Source: Gautieria morchelliformis
Lineage: Eukaryota; Basidiomycota; Agaricomycetes; Gomphales; Gomphaceae
Length of the DNA stretch: 64,000 nt
Direction of reading: 5' to 3'
NCBI GenBank assembly: GCA_015179125.1
Contig: WHVA01000006.1
Coordinates: forward strand, 248,001 to 312,000
The position numbers were made by a program, and so were the translations under genes. This document shows positions 1 through 10,489 of this stretch, one piece after another. The notes beneath the pieces were generated by a model. That model made no database searches. It had not been told where the DNA came from and worked only from the letters and a program-made list of their open reading frames with translations. Within the stretch, counting starts at the first letter, position 1. The number at the start of each line of letters is the position of its first letter.

Positions 1-132
1 GGGCTCACTGGCAGTGGGGAATCCTTAGACTTTTCTCTTTGGATTTCCCCTCTGCTAGGTGAGATTACCTCCTTTCTCTAGATTCCTTGAGTTTATGTAT
101 ACTTTGGGTTTCCCCTCTGCTAGCACACATGA

Positions 133-485
133 TTATGTGATTTTCTCAATACTTGAGGGTTGCCTTACAGTAGAAATATCTCTCATTAGAGGCCAGCAGT
201 TACACTGTGTATTGCCACTCTCTTCTACTATTTGCTTTATGAATAGAGTATAACCTCCATCCATAGCTACACCATCATATTTCTCTATCTTCTCATGTAT
301 TCTCATCTTCTTAAGCATAACATGATATTTACATGGTACTGATTTGGATATAAATAATATCATATCATTAATATCATTGCATGCCTGAGTACGAAGCACA
401 GCTTTCTTAAGTTTAAAGGTGTATCCATCTGCAGAACTAGTCCCTGTTATTTTTCCTCTAATATCATGACCATCAAGGTACATTG
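133..485 (-). pseudogene. DDE-type transposase remnant, catalytic part
   Basis: The reading frame shows YLDGHDIRG near its start and AMDGGY about 90 residues later. This pattern resembles the first two catalytic Asp blocks of fungal DDE_Tnp_4-like transposases, with the typical KLKK...RTQ stretch between them. It probably belongs with the piece at 825-1400 on the same strand, which would carry the N-terminal part. The two are separated by about 340 bp of AT-rich non-coding DNA. The last catalytic residue was not found before the window's low end. Family assignment is from remembered motif layout, not a search. Confidence 0.45.
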
Positions 486-824
486 TGATTGTGGAGGTTA
501 ATCAAAAAGGTCATGGGATACAGCATATATGAGTATATAATATATATTATAAGAGTATTAATAACAACATATAGGAATATATAGTAGTATTTATAAGGAG
601 AATAATATATGTTATTAGAAGATTCTGTATATATTTAAACACCTTGGAGATATATATACATATGAGAGAGTATTAGACTACGATATGAAGTAATAGTGGT
701 TGGATAGATATTTGTAATATATATGAGAAGGTGTATTAATATGAATAGTTATAATGATATAGTGTGTATTAAAAGTTGGTAGAAAAAATAAGAAGATGCA
801 TAAAAATAAAAAGAGGTGTTCTCG
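484..824. other. AT-rich non-coding stretch
   Basis: This stretch is rich in TATA-like runs (for example around 535-620), with no open frame of note. It lies between two transposase-like fragments. It may be an insertion or a decayed part of the same transposon. No repeat partner was seen elsewhere in the window. Confidence 0.4.
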
Positions 825-1457
825 TCAGCACCGCTGCTCAGGAGGCTCAAAAGTAGAATTATTTATATCCCAACAATAAAATTGCCATATACTTTCACCC
901 TCTTCTTTTCTATAATCTGAGAATAAAATGGGTGAAGCTACATGTAATAAAAGTTTCAACCATCTGCCTGTCTTAAAGCATTTTGGGTTCTCTATCTTAG
1001 CTGATAAAATTCTTATCTTTAGATCTGAGAACATATTTAAAAGCAAAGTTGTTATTTCTTAATCTAGTTGACTATTAGAACTTTGCTCATAACCATAGAA
1101 ACTCTGGTGAATATCGTGAAAACTACTCACAGGCATAAAAGCTCCCATTTCACTGAATGGAATTCCTTTTAGCATGTGGTATATTAGTAACAAACCTTTT
1201 TCTATATTTCTATAAGGACCAGGGTGGTGTTTAAATGGGAACAAGACAACTAGGAAGGAAAATACAGGTATTACTCCAAGTCTATCTACTATTGTTTCTT
1301 TTACAAGCTTTATATCAGGGATATTTTTTACTTCTGTTCTACTATATTTGGATGGCTTCATCTCAGGCCATTCAAAGTCAAGAAATGTCCAATGCTTTTC
1401 CAGAAGGTTATTAACTTCCTTGTAGCGGACATTGTAGGCCTGGGGGCATTCTTGCAT
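825..1457 (-). pseudogene. DDE-type transposase remnant, N-terminal part
   Basis: One frame is broken by a TAA at 1059-1061. It includes LLIYHMLKGIPFSEMGAFM and SSFHDIHQSFY, which resemble the helical segment preceding the catalytic domain of fungal DDE transposases. After the stop it continues with SAKIENPKCFK, a stretch that in such proteins comes shortly before the HVTLxLDGHD-type block. That block appears at the far side of the AT-rich gap. The upstream end of the frame runs without a stop into a retroviral-type zinc knuckle (1450-1490), so two unrelated elements share one frame here. Non-functional. Confidence 0.4.
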
Positions 1458-2408
1458 GAAGTGTCCAACCTTCCTGCAGCACCAACAGGTGAGTGGCTGT
1501 TGGAATCACCTTCTTGTCACATCCACATCCATTGGAGGGGGTCTGGATGCAGTCGCAAGGGGTGTAGGCACTGGTGTGATTGCTGGCCTTGAAGAGAGTG
1601 GTGTGGCAAACCTGGTGTGCGATTCACCAGCCTCGGAAACAACTGGCAGTGGAGGAGGGCTACTGTTCATCACCCTAGGTGCCTGGAATGCTTCATTGGC
1701 TGCACATGTGAGTATGACTGTTCTCGCTGCTCCATACCATGCAGATGGATCATCGTCCTTTGGCATCCCATGCAACATCAATGCAATGTGGCTCTGGATT
1801 GCAGTGTCAAGACCTCCATGGAACTTCATAGTAATCAATTGCCCATCTGTGTACTCAGCCTTCTCAACCAGCTCTTCGAACCTGTCGATGTATTCATCGA
1901 CTGAACGCTTGCCCTGATGGTACTGACGTGATTCCAGTTGATTCATCACATCAGTAACCTCATGTAGGGGGTAGAACTGCTGGCAAAATGTCTTAACAAA
2001 ATCCTTCCAGGTCACATAGAGTGGTGTGCCATGCTTCACTTCATGGGCGAATGCACAAGTGGCCAAGGTCACAGCCCTCCTGGTCTTCATGAAGCACATT
2101 GCCCACAGGTTCTGCAACTGCTTGTCTGCAAAGTCGCTCGCACACACGCCCAGGTACAGGGTGCATGACTGGATGAAGTTGCAACCATTTGCATAATTGC
2201 CATCGTACTTGGAGGGCTTTGCTGGCTCAGCTGTTTGCTTTGAGGAGGTTCAAACATGACTGGGGAGCCCAGACATCAGCCCAGTGGTCATAGCCTGCAG
2301 GGTGTTCAACCTAGTCTCCAGATCTTGTTTCTCCTGCCTCTCTCTCATGAGCTCTTGCTCTATCACTTCCAAGCAGTCCAAAACTTCAGCAGCAGATGAC
2401 AAGTCCAT
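1436..2408 (-). pseudogene. Ty3/gypsy gag with zinc knuckle, broken
   Basis: From an ATG at 2408 the frame gives a coiled-coil-like start, MDLSSAAEVLDCLEVIEQEL. It then meets a TGA at 2250-2252, runs through a retrotransposon gag core (for example YHQGKRSVDEYIDRFEELV), and meets a second TGA at 1506-1508. Beyond that lies a CCHC knuckle, CWCCRKVGHFMQEC. Gag packages element RNA, and the knuckle binds it. All parts are in one frame, so the damage is two nonsense codons rather than indels. No protease or reverse transcriptase follows: the frame runs on into transposase-like sequence. The element is a truncated relic. Confidence 0.7.
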
Positions 2409-2524
2409 GGTAAGCAGTAGAGGGTGTTATGGTATGAGAAAGGATTGCTAAAATCACGGTTTCGAATGGTGTTCAATTCAGAAGGGGAATCCAAAGAGAA
2501 AACTCTAAGGAAATCCTTCACCAG

Positions 2525-3482
2525 TGTCATGGCCCATCTATTATTGTATCAAGTTACCCCCATTTTCCCTTTCATCCCTCCATCTCTATGTTCACTCTGT
2601 TCCATTCACTGTATTTGCTGAATGACCATTGGCTACTTGCATCATTTGTCCGCAGTCACACAATCAAACACTATTGACATCCTCTAACCAGTGTGATGGT
2701 TCATCACTGGCCCTATCACCTTCCCGATTTGAGCCCCTTTGGGTGTTCCTATGACTGGCATCCATTTGCGGGACATCCTACCTGTAGATAATGCAGGGTT
2801 GACCAGCTAGACCAAGAGTCTGTGGAGAGTAAGATGTATACAGGTCTCAAGGTGTGTTTTCTTACCTAGGTACCTTTGTCTCCTTTCCCTCCCCACCCCC
2901 CTCCATTGTTTCATGTTCGCACTTCTGCTTAGTTCTATTGTATATGTGTTTCATCTATTTGTATCCTGACTGTGCACCCCCTATCCAACCCTGACTCACA
3001 ATGGCCTCTTTCCTATTCGCTAATAGCATATGAGCATTCAGTATAAGTAGTTTACATTCCCATGTATATTCTGCAGTTCAATTATCATATGTCTATCTTG
3101 TGCAAAACCTGACTACACTGTGACCATTGTCTTAAGTCCTCTTCTCTAGACTACTACCTTTAACCGGAGTAGGGCTTAGGCACCACTGGTGAGTTTCTAT
3201 ATCTCACTTTCACCACTTTAGTCTTCTAAGTCTTGTCTGGCAAAAGGATTGTTACTGCTAGACAACCTTTCCATGAAGCCTTGCACATTACATTGTCTAG
3301 TGTCACAAGCTATTTCGTTTTGACTGTATATCAGGGTGAACTCCCATCGAGTAGCCCCTTTACTTTGTAATCTTTACTGGCTTTACATTATTTGCTGAAC
3401 TACACATCTTATTGCACAAGCTGTTCAGGCATTCACCGTGTTCACTAATATGCAATATTAATGCCCAAATCCAATCTTGACA
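2525..3482 (+). repeat. LTR-like repeat, family R, full copy (958 bp)
   Basis: Starts TGTCATGG and ends CAATCTTGACA, so the ends form the TGTCA/TGACA inverted pair typical of LTRs. Diverged copies lie at 19624-20413 and 20414-21440 on the minus strand and 25593-26205 on the plus strand. All share blocks such as TCAATTATCATATGTCTATC and ATCCAACCCTGACTCA. The five bases on either side (ACCAG and GTATA) do not match, so this is not a clean solo LTR. No primer-binding site is evident just after it. The internal region of the parent element was not found. Confidence 0.6.
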
Positions 3483-5182
3483 GTATAATTGAACTAACAG
3501 CTACAGTCAAAGCATTCTTTTACCTAATTTTCATGTCATCTATGCAACAAGAACAACCAGTTGTTCATAGGACTCACTTGACAGGTCCAGTTCCTACTCC
3601 AGCACCAGTGCCGAGGTGAACAGCTTCTGCCTCATTCCCTTTGCAAGACCCTGCTGGAGATATAATTCCTTTCTCTGGCTTGGTCGCCATGTCTGCATCT
3701 CCATTTCTCTGTTGCATCGTTCTCAACCTTGCCACTCTACAGTCACTATAACACCATGCCTCACAAACTGTGATGCCTCTTACCACCCCTGCTCCTGCAG
3801 CAACCCTAACTTCAAAATGACGATGGCGCTCCCTACAAATGCATTGTGAACTCCGTGCTCCATGTCATCCCCATGCTCACTGCACTCTATCCCAGGAAGG
3901 AAAGGGAGCATATTTGACGGGTATATGTACAGTGCGATGGGGTGTACTAGCACCAACTTCTAGGGTGAGTTGCTGTGTCTCTCGCCCTCCCACTTTTTCT
4001 TTCTTTCACAACAGCTCATCCTCCCGTCTTCGCTGTCGGCTCACATGCCTGCCTCTAACCAGGAATCGGCTGCAGCACCTGCTCCAGCTGGTGCTGGTAC
4101 TGTGGCCCTGATAGCATCATTTCCATCTGCATCCTCAAGAATCACAGTATTTTCAGTGCATCAATGTGTCAGCTCCTCTCTCCTGCCCATTGTTTTTGTG
4201 TCTGGCCTGCATTGTATTGCGCGCTCGTCTGGTCTGCGCCGTTTTCCATTCTGTTAAGGTTACTATTACCTGTATTTTCAGTAATATAATACACTGATTT
4301 ATCAGTATTTTATAACCACAATTTTAAGTACAAAAATCATGAATTGTTACTGAACGGGACATTCTCTACTAGATTTTGGGTCGTGCCAATGGACCGGTGC
4401 ACTTAAATTCAGGTACATGAGCACTTAAAATTAGTACCTTCTGCACTGATTTATTGGTGCATAATGTACTTAAGTTAAGTCCCCAGTCTTCCTGCAGTGA
4501 CTACATGAATAGTGAGAGCAACCCAGCTGCAAGAAGAATGTCCACGGACACGTCTGTGGACCACCTAACCTTAATGTTAGTCATACAGTAGGACCATTGT
4601 GGGTGTTGTTAGCTGCCAAAAATGCTCACCACAATGACCTCACGCTACAAGGTGGGAAGATATCTGACAATCTTGTGTCGGATGCTATCGCGCAGCGGCA
4701 TGTGGAGCCTGGCATGGATGAGTGGTGGTTGAGACATGTCACCAGGTACTCTTGGGGTGTTCATGCTCTTTGCTACCCTGCTAGAGTTCTCTATCGATAC
4801 GTACTCTGAGGTCACATCATGTGCAAAGACTGTCATGGATTACATCATCGCCTTGCTCCTCAAGTCCCCGTTCACCCATCTGCCATCATCATCTCTGTTC
4901 CTGCCACTGCAGCCAAGCATGTCTTCATGCTATGGGTACAGCTCATGGTCTCATGTCACATCTTTACAGTCAGCACCATCATTGAATCTAACACCCTCGT
5001 TGTCTCCTGGGGTCAACACACAACAACGCCCATCTTCTGACCATCTGTCCCCTCTGTCTCCTGATTACAAGACGCAGCCATATATCACCACAGAAGACAC
5101 AACAACAGGGTGTTTGCCACCTCCATTATCTCTGAGCCACAGTAATGCACCATCACCAAACAGTGATATCTCTCCAGTACGC
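3483..5182. other. No recognisable gene
   Basis: Several open frames up to about 150 codons occur on both strands (for example 4736-5197 +), but none shows a domain, a codon pattern or a homologue elsewhere in the window. The right edge at about 5183 is where similarity between chromovirus copies A and B begins, so it is the truncation point of copy A. Confidence 0.4.
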
Positions 5183-5707
5183 ATCGTATGCTTCTGACAT
5201 ATCGAGTTTTGTTCGATATTGGCAGCGAGCCATGTTGCTGCATATGATATCTTGATCCGGGAAGGGCGTGACGTCCTTCACCATGTTCTCGTTCTGCTGG
5301 CGCAAATCGAAGACGGTTCTCAATGTACCGTTCTTCTTCGGCACACACAGCATGGGCACTGCCTGCTGCGCTACCGCCGGAATCAACCACTTTGCAGTGG
5401 TGTATCGTTCTATCTTAGCCGACAGTTCCTCTCGGAAGTGTTTGGGGCATTTCGGTAGTCGATACTGCATGTGCTTGTTGGGATCGATGAGGTTGATCTC
5501 ATGGTTTATCTCCCGTAGTGGCGGGAGTTCTAATGGAATTCCACTGACTAGGTCAGTGATTCGTTCCATCCATTCCTCGTGGAGGTGAGGAAGGTCATCA
5601 TCTGTGAGGATGATGGTGGTGGTTGGCTTAGAAGCCATTAGGCGCTGTTGGCGTCTATTAGGTCCCGCGGCGCGCGGGCCCGCTTTCCTCTTTCCCATCA
5701 CTTTCAC
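5183..5707 (-). pseudogene. Chromovirus reverse transcriptase, N-terminal fragment (copy A)
   Basis: About 175 residues covering the linker after protease and the first RT blocks: HEINLIDPNKHMQYRLPKCP, then VPMLCVPKKNGTLRTVFDLR and TKLDMSEAY. These are the fingers/palm entry of Ty3-type RT, which copies element RNA to DNA. The catalytic YMDD block is absent because the copy ends here. Compared with copy B, this copy keeps the correct frame at LDMSEAY, where B has lost one base. Useful as the local reference for repairing the alignment of B. Confidence 0.8.
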
Positions 5708-5785
5708 CGTTAGGTGAGAGCATCTCTCCCTACAGCTGTAGGGTGAGTTCGAGGACGAGTCGTCCCGCGACTCGTCCTCCTGGCT

Positions 5786-6600
5786 TCAATGAGCCAGGTT
5801 CGGCTTCGGTGCCTGGGTGATCCTGCTCACCCGTGGCCCTTTGTCCTCGTTCGTCGATTTGTCATCGTCGAATGAGACCTTGCCCGTGGGGATCACTTCG
5901 TTCCCCTTGCGAATCGTCCCTGGGCTCGAGAAGTCCAGGGTTATGCCGAATCTCCTTAGGAACGGTGTCCCTAAGATCGCGTCGTAATATTCGACGTTTG
6001 CTACGTTGAAATATTCGTCGTATGTCCCACGACCAAACTTGATGGTCGTGTTCGTTCCATAGTTGATCGTGGAACGGCTGCCTATGCAGGCTAGTTGCAG
6101 CACGATTGGTTGCTCCAGGGAGAACGTCTTCATCCCTGTAGCTCGCGTGAATTCGGGGGACAGCAGTACCCCTTCGCTGCCGCTATCTAGCAGGCAGTGG
6201 GCTTTTACGCTGTTTATTTCCCAGTACCCCGATAGGGTACAGTTCTCACTGCATGGACGCATTGGCCACGTCCTGTGTTTGCTTCGGTGGTGATACACCG
6301 GCTCGGCCGCCTTGTCTGGCGTGACCGATGTGCGTGCCGCCATGACCTTCGTGGCAGTTTCGTCTTCCAGCGTGAATCTGATCGCGCTGGACCTGTAGGT
6401 GGTGTCCTCCACCTCTTCGTCCCATTCATAGTATTGGGACGGCTCAGGGTCCCACTCTTCAGCGGGCGTGTCTCCGTTATCCGGAGTGTCGTTGGGTTGG
6501 GGATCACCCTCCCCCTCTTCATCAATCTGTTGAAGAGAGTTTTGACCGAGATCCGTCTCCGGATCCTCGGCTTCCCATTGTGCCTCACGGCCACTGTCCT
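5786..6600 (-). pseudogene. Chromovirus aspartic protease region (copy A)
   Basis: The frame contains HCLLDSGSEGVLLSPEF, the retroviral-type aspartyl protease active site with an intact D-S-G, then LGTPFLRRFGITLDF as in the flap/C-terminal half. It processes the Gag-Pol polyprotein. Upstream, around 6215-6600, the coding signal moves to another frame. Copy B carries the same region in a single open frame (62519-63748), so copy A has an indel between knuckle and protease. A stop at 5786 separates it from RT, as also in copy B. Confidence 0.75.
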
Positions 6601-8330
6601 TATACCGGACCTAAGCCAGGGGCACTCTGCCTTCTTGTGGCCAGGTTGGCCGCATTCAAAGCATGTGGTGTTGCTTTGGCTGCCGCTGGGCCTGTCGTTG
6701 GGCCGGCCCGACGTTTTTGTCGGTGGGGCAGGTCACGGGGACGACCCTGATGCTTGAGGCTGTTTAGCTTCAGGCAGGCATCCAGCTTGTGCTGGGTGTG
6801 CGGGCGGTAGCCGTTGTCCTGTTCCGCTTCTTGCGAACAGGCTGGGCCTGGTCAGGCCCGTTTGTGTCAACGGCTTGCTCCCTGTGAGCCGGGCAGCACT
6901 TGCTGTTGCTGCTGTGCTTTCTGCGCGGCGCATCCCCATGTTGTATCGGGATGCCTCCTCGATCATCCTGGCTGTCTCGAAGAGTTGCTCTATTGAGCTG
7001 CTCTCGGCATTATAGCCCTTTTTGAGGACATCGTTGTGCAGCGTTTCGCGCAGCGCCGATACGAACCGTCTCCGGAACATGTACTCGTCTGGCGGCTGTA
7101 TCATACGTGCCGCGTATTTCGTGAGCTCGTTCAGCATCTCCTGAACGGTTTTCATGCCTTGCATGACCGCGTCGAATTTATTCGATGCGTGATGGTACGT
7201 CAGTGTGTGCAGGAACCTTTTTTGAAGGCCTTGCATCACGGTTTCCAGCGTCCAGCTGCGGACCTAGCGATCGAAGTGTTCAACGTTTCGGAGGAACCAC
7301 TCCTGGGCTTCGCCAGTGAGGCGAGTGCCCACATAGCCGACCTTATTTCAAACTCTTCGAGGTCCGATCCCCCTGCATATGGCTCGGGGTGGGCCAATTT
7401 TACGCCGGCCTTCGCTAGCACAGACTTCTCCGGGTCTGTGTCCATGGCGTCTGCTAACGCCACGCGGATCATCCGTGTGATCCCGTCGTACGGCTCCATT
7501 GGTACGACGTCGGCCTGGTCAGGGATTCCCTGGCCTTCCGTTGGGGCCATGGATCGCTCGCGCGGTTGTGACGCCGCGTGGGGCAGGCTGTTATATGCCC
7601 TGACGGGCCCTGGGCCCGGATCGGGCTCGGGATTGGGAGCATTTTGTGCTCTCGGTTCTGGGCGTTTTGTGCCTGGTGTCCCTGGTCAGTCTCGCGTTGC
7701 GGATCCGTAGCCTGCTGTTGTAGGCTGCGCGCGCTTGCCGTGCGTCCTGTACAGCTTGCGTGAGCTGCTCGTTGGGCAGCTGAGCGGTGTGGCTGTGGGC
7801 CACCATCTCTTCAGCGTTCTTCGCTAGTAGCTCGAGTGCCCGTGTGTGTGGCAGCGCGCGGCTGCGGCTTCTTTACGCTGCCAGTGTGCGACTTCGAGCT
7901 CTAAGCTCTCGGTCGTCGTTTCAGAGTCAGGCTCTGAGGCGACCTGATCCCTGACGATCTGTTGGATCGTTTTATAGCTGTCCGTTGGGGCAGCCGGTTG
8001 TTCCTGAGGTTCGTTCCTGAACCTTACGTCCTGTTTGACCGGGACGGCTGGCGGCAGCATTCGCTGCTTGTCTCGCTCCTTTCGGTGCGGGTCTTCTACG
8101 TCGTGACTGTGTTCGTTGGCTGCGGACTGTCGCGAGCTCGGACGAGTTGCATTGCGTTCCCTGCATGGGCGGAGTGCTTTCTGGACGTCCTCCAGTGTGG
8201 CTGCGTCTTGCAGCCTGACCTCCTCCGCTGTTTTGGAACCCTTCAAGACTTTGGTGTTATTGCTAACACTTCGATCTATCAGAACATGTCGTTTACGAGA
8301 CTCAAAGAATATTAAACAATGCTGCAGCAC
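6600..8330 (-). pseudogene. Chromovirus gag and zinc knuckle (copy A)
   Basis: Going 5' to 3': an acidic/Gln-rich region (8250-7824), a gag start with VKLAHPEPYAGGSDLEEFE (about 7410-7350), the core motif EAQEWFLRNVEHFDR (about 7310-7267), a TAG, then LETVMQGLQKRFLHTLTYHH and the helical C-terminal gag. A CCHC knuckle of the GQPGHKKAECP type lies near 6620-6660. The stretch between LEEFE and the EAQEWF block is shorter than usual for gag, suggesting an internal deletion. Two frames are needed to read it. Non-functional. Confidence 0.7.
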
Positions 8331-9712
8331 AACTCTGGAAATAATTTAATATTTGTACCTTGGTTGCAATCCGCGTAAAAACTAGTCCAAGTTGATACGG
8401 ATGGAAGGCAATGCGTTTCTTAGCAGCACTGAACAATAAACTAAAAGAATGTAGGTTCAAGGACACTATCGGGGTCCAAGCGTATTCCAAAATATAAAGG
8501 AATGTACTTAGCAGGCGAGTTTATAAATGGACTGCCCTGATAATCTACCAGCGCACAGCAATAAAACGAGAGGCAAAGAATAGAATCTAAAGCGGCTTTT
8601 ACAAGTAACAGGAATTGACTTGTGAAAGATATTAACCAGGAAAATCAACTGATCAACTCTCTCGGGTATTGGAGTGCGAATGGCAAGACTATCAATTGAC
8701 AGACTCACTCTGTAGAATTACACCCGGAGGATTAGTCTAGGTGGCTAAGCAGAAAAGTATCTACTTAACAAGGAATTAGACACTAAAGTAAGTGAATAAC
8801 CCTAGCTGGGGTTAGCAGCTTAGTAAGATGCAAGTCACACGAGTCACGTGTAGGATAGAAGCAGTAGATTGCTAGATTGGATTCCTCTTTTAGGGGGTCA
8901 GAATGGCCTCCTTTGATATTGTAAAGTACACAGGATTACGTAAAATGGGGAGCTTCTATCTATTAGGCGAGTGATGTCATAAGTAAATATTTGCGCAGCT
9001 AAAACACACCCTCGTAACTATAGTGGTGTGTTTGTGCAAGGAAATTAAGAATAGATAGCCAATCACCTTCCCTGATTTGCACTGCCCAGCATAGCCTTAC
9101 ACAGCCCTGCATAGCCTTCCATAGCCCTGCATAGCCCTGCACAGCCCTATGATGTCAAGGGTCCTATTTCAGGGGTTGTGGCACTAAGCTTGGAGGCTCA
9201 GCATCCAATAAGATTGCTTGATTATGCACCCTAGTTTTGGCTCTGCATATCATTGGGCAGTCTTGCACACAGCCTTACACAGCCATGGTTGCTATGAGGC
9301 AAGTCATGTGTCTGCTGGGTTTGAACTATATTTAAGTGTACAGGCTTGTGTAAGCTGCACCGGATATTCCCAATCTCACCAGCTGAGATTGAAAGAGCCA
9401 AAGTGTCGGAGTTGTGGGTGTTTGAGGACGTGCGGCTCTGCGAGGATCGCTCCGGTCGGAGTTTGAAATTGAGCGCCGATGACAAAGTTATGGACTCTCA
9501 TGGGTTCATAGCCTTTGTCAAACACAATAAAGCAGTTTTGAGCCAAGGAGGTCAGGGCAATTGGCGAAAAAATGCAAGAAAATTCAAGGAAAATTCTAAA
9601 AACAGTTCCCCATCAAAGCTGTGTGTATTGGCTGATTTTAAGATGGGAAAAAGGTTTTTACAGACTTTTTAATGCTTTTTTCGAGATTTTTAAACTAGGA
9701 AGCTGGTTCCTA
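8251..9712. mobile_element. 1.46-kb non-coding insertion in chromovirus copy A, possible solo LTR
   Basis: The chromovirus gag frame ending at 9713 (HQADV) and the gag frame resuming near 8250 (TKVLKGSKTAEEV) are separated by AT-richer DNA without coding signal. Read on the minus strand it begins TGTAGGAACC and ends AATAACA, compatible with TG...CA LTR ends. No matching 5-bp duplication was found, so the exact ends are uncertain. It holds a small tandem array at 9088-9155. It could instead be a deletion/rearrangement scar rather than one insertion. Confidence 0.4.
9088..9155. repeat. 10-bp minisatellite (CATAGCCCTG)
   Basis: About six imperfect head-to-tail copies of CATAGCCCTG/CACAGCCCTG occur. 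A related single unit (ACACAGCCTTACACAGCC) sits at about 9265-9285. The array lies within the non-coding insertion in chromovirus copy A. Confidence 0.7.
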
Positions 9713-10348
9713 CACATCCGCCTGGTGGAGTTCCTTGCCGATTGCCATTAGGGCGGCAGCGGCATTGTCAAGCTGCGATGCCAGCTGATCGTGCTTGTGG
9801 CATGTCAGCGTACTTCGGTGCAGTGCAGCCTGCACCTGTTTGTTCAGGGCCTCTGCCGTCTCGTGGTCAATGGTGTGGGCCCTCGAGCTCTTGCGACTAG
9901 AGCTCGAGTATTCCGAGTCCTGACCATCATCTGGGGCTCGTCTCTTTTGCCGTCGTCCTCCTTCAGGGACGATCGTCGTCACTCTACTTCGTGAGCGTCG
10001 GTTTGAGTCGTGGCTTTGTGCCCGCCTCGACGTTGTTGCTCTACCGTCCGACGACGGCAAGACTTCTCTGCCCTTTCCTTTGTCCTTGGGCAGAGAGAGA
10101 TGGGGGGGTGGCGCCGGCTCGTTGCCCGGCGTCGTCTCTTCTTCGGCCACGCTCGACGAGACGTGGTCGGGGTTTTCCTCGTCCTCTACTGAGGGGACGA
10201 GGGCGGTGAGATCTACGATCTCTCCGTCTTCTATCGTCCTGTTCTCTTGGTCCAGGATAGCATCAGCCGTCGTGTCGCTGGGCTGCGCCTGGGGCATGGA
10301 CCTCGAGCTCGTCGCTCGTGTCCGTCTTCGACTGCGTGGAATCATCAT
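9710..10348 (-). pseudogene. Chromovirus gag N-terminal region (copy A)
   Basis: A 212-codon frame starting at ATG 10348. It is rich in Arg, Ser, Asp and Glu, with basic runs (SRRRTRATSSRS, RRSRSRV), an acidic middle, and a predicted coiled coil near the end (AALMAIGKELHQ). This composition fits the disordered N-terminus of fungal Ty3 Gag proteins. No catalytic domain is seen. It sits at the 5' end of copy A, about 100 bp inside the point where the DUF2235 copy 1 similarity ends. The assignment to gag rests on position and composition only. Confidence 0.5.
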
Positions 10349-10489
10349 GCTCGCAGCTGACAGTAGAAGGTCTACTGGAGGGTCTCAACGATTTTTAGTC
10401 GTCGACGCAGCGATCTTTTCAAGATTGCTTCGAATCCACTATCGGTTGGTCGCGTGGCGATCAACCGCAGGATAGTTCAAAAAGGTGTA

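Larger units (their letters stand above)
5183..10348 (-). mobile_element. Ty3/gypsy chromovirus copy A, truncated and interrupted
   Basis: Minus-strand order is gag N-terminal region (10348-9713), 1.4 kb of foreign-looking DNA, gag (8250-6733), zinc knuckle, protease (6412-5786) and the start of reverse transcriptase (5707-5183). The gag-protease-RT part is a close match to copy B at 62000-64000, including non-coding spacer such as 5708-5785. Copy A stops abruptly in RT at about 5183, so RNase H, integrase and the 3' LTR are missing. Gag carries a TAG near 7266, an apparent internal deletion around 7330-7350, and frame changes. It cannot be autonomous. Confidence 0.85.

Noticed and set aside
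3574..4257. Possible small genes on either strand
   Set aside because: Overlapping frames on both strands, no domain, no consistent splice model, and no paralogue in the window.
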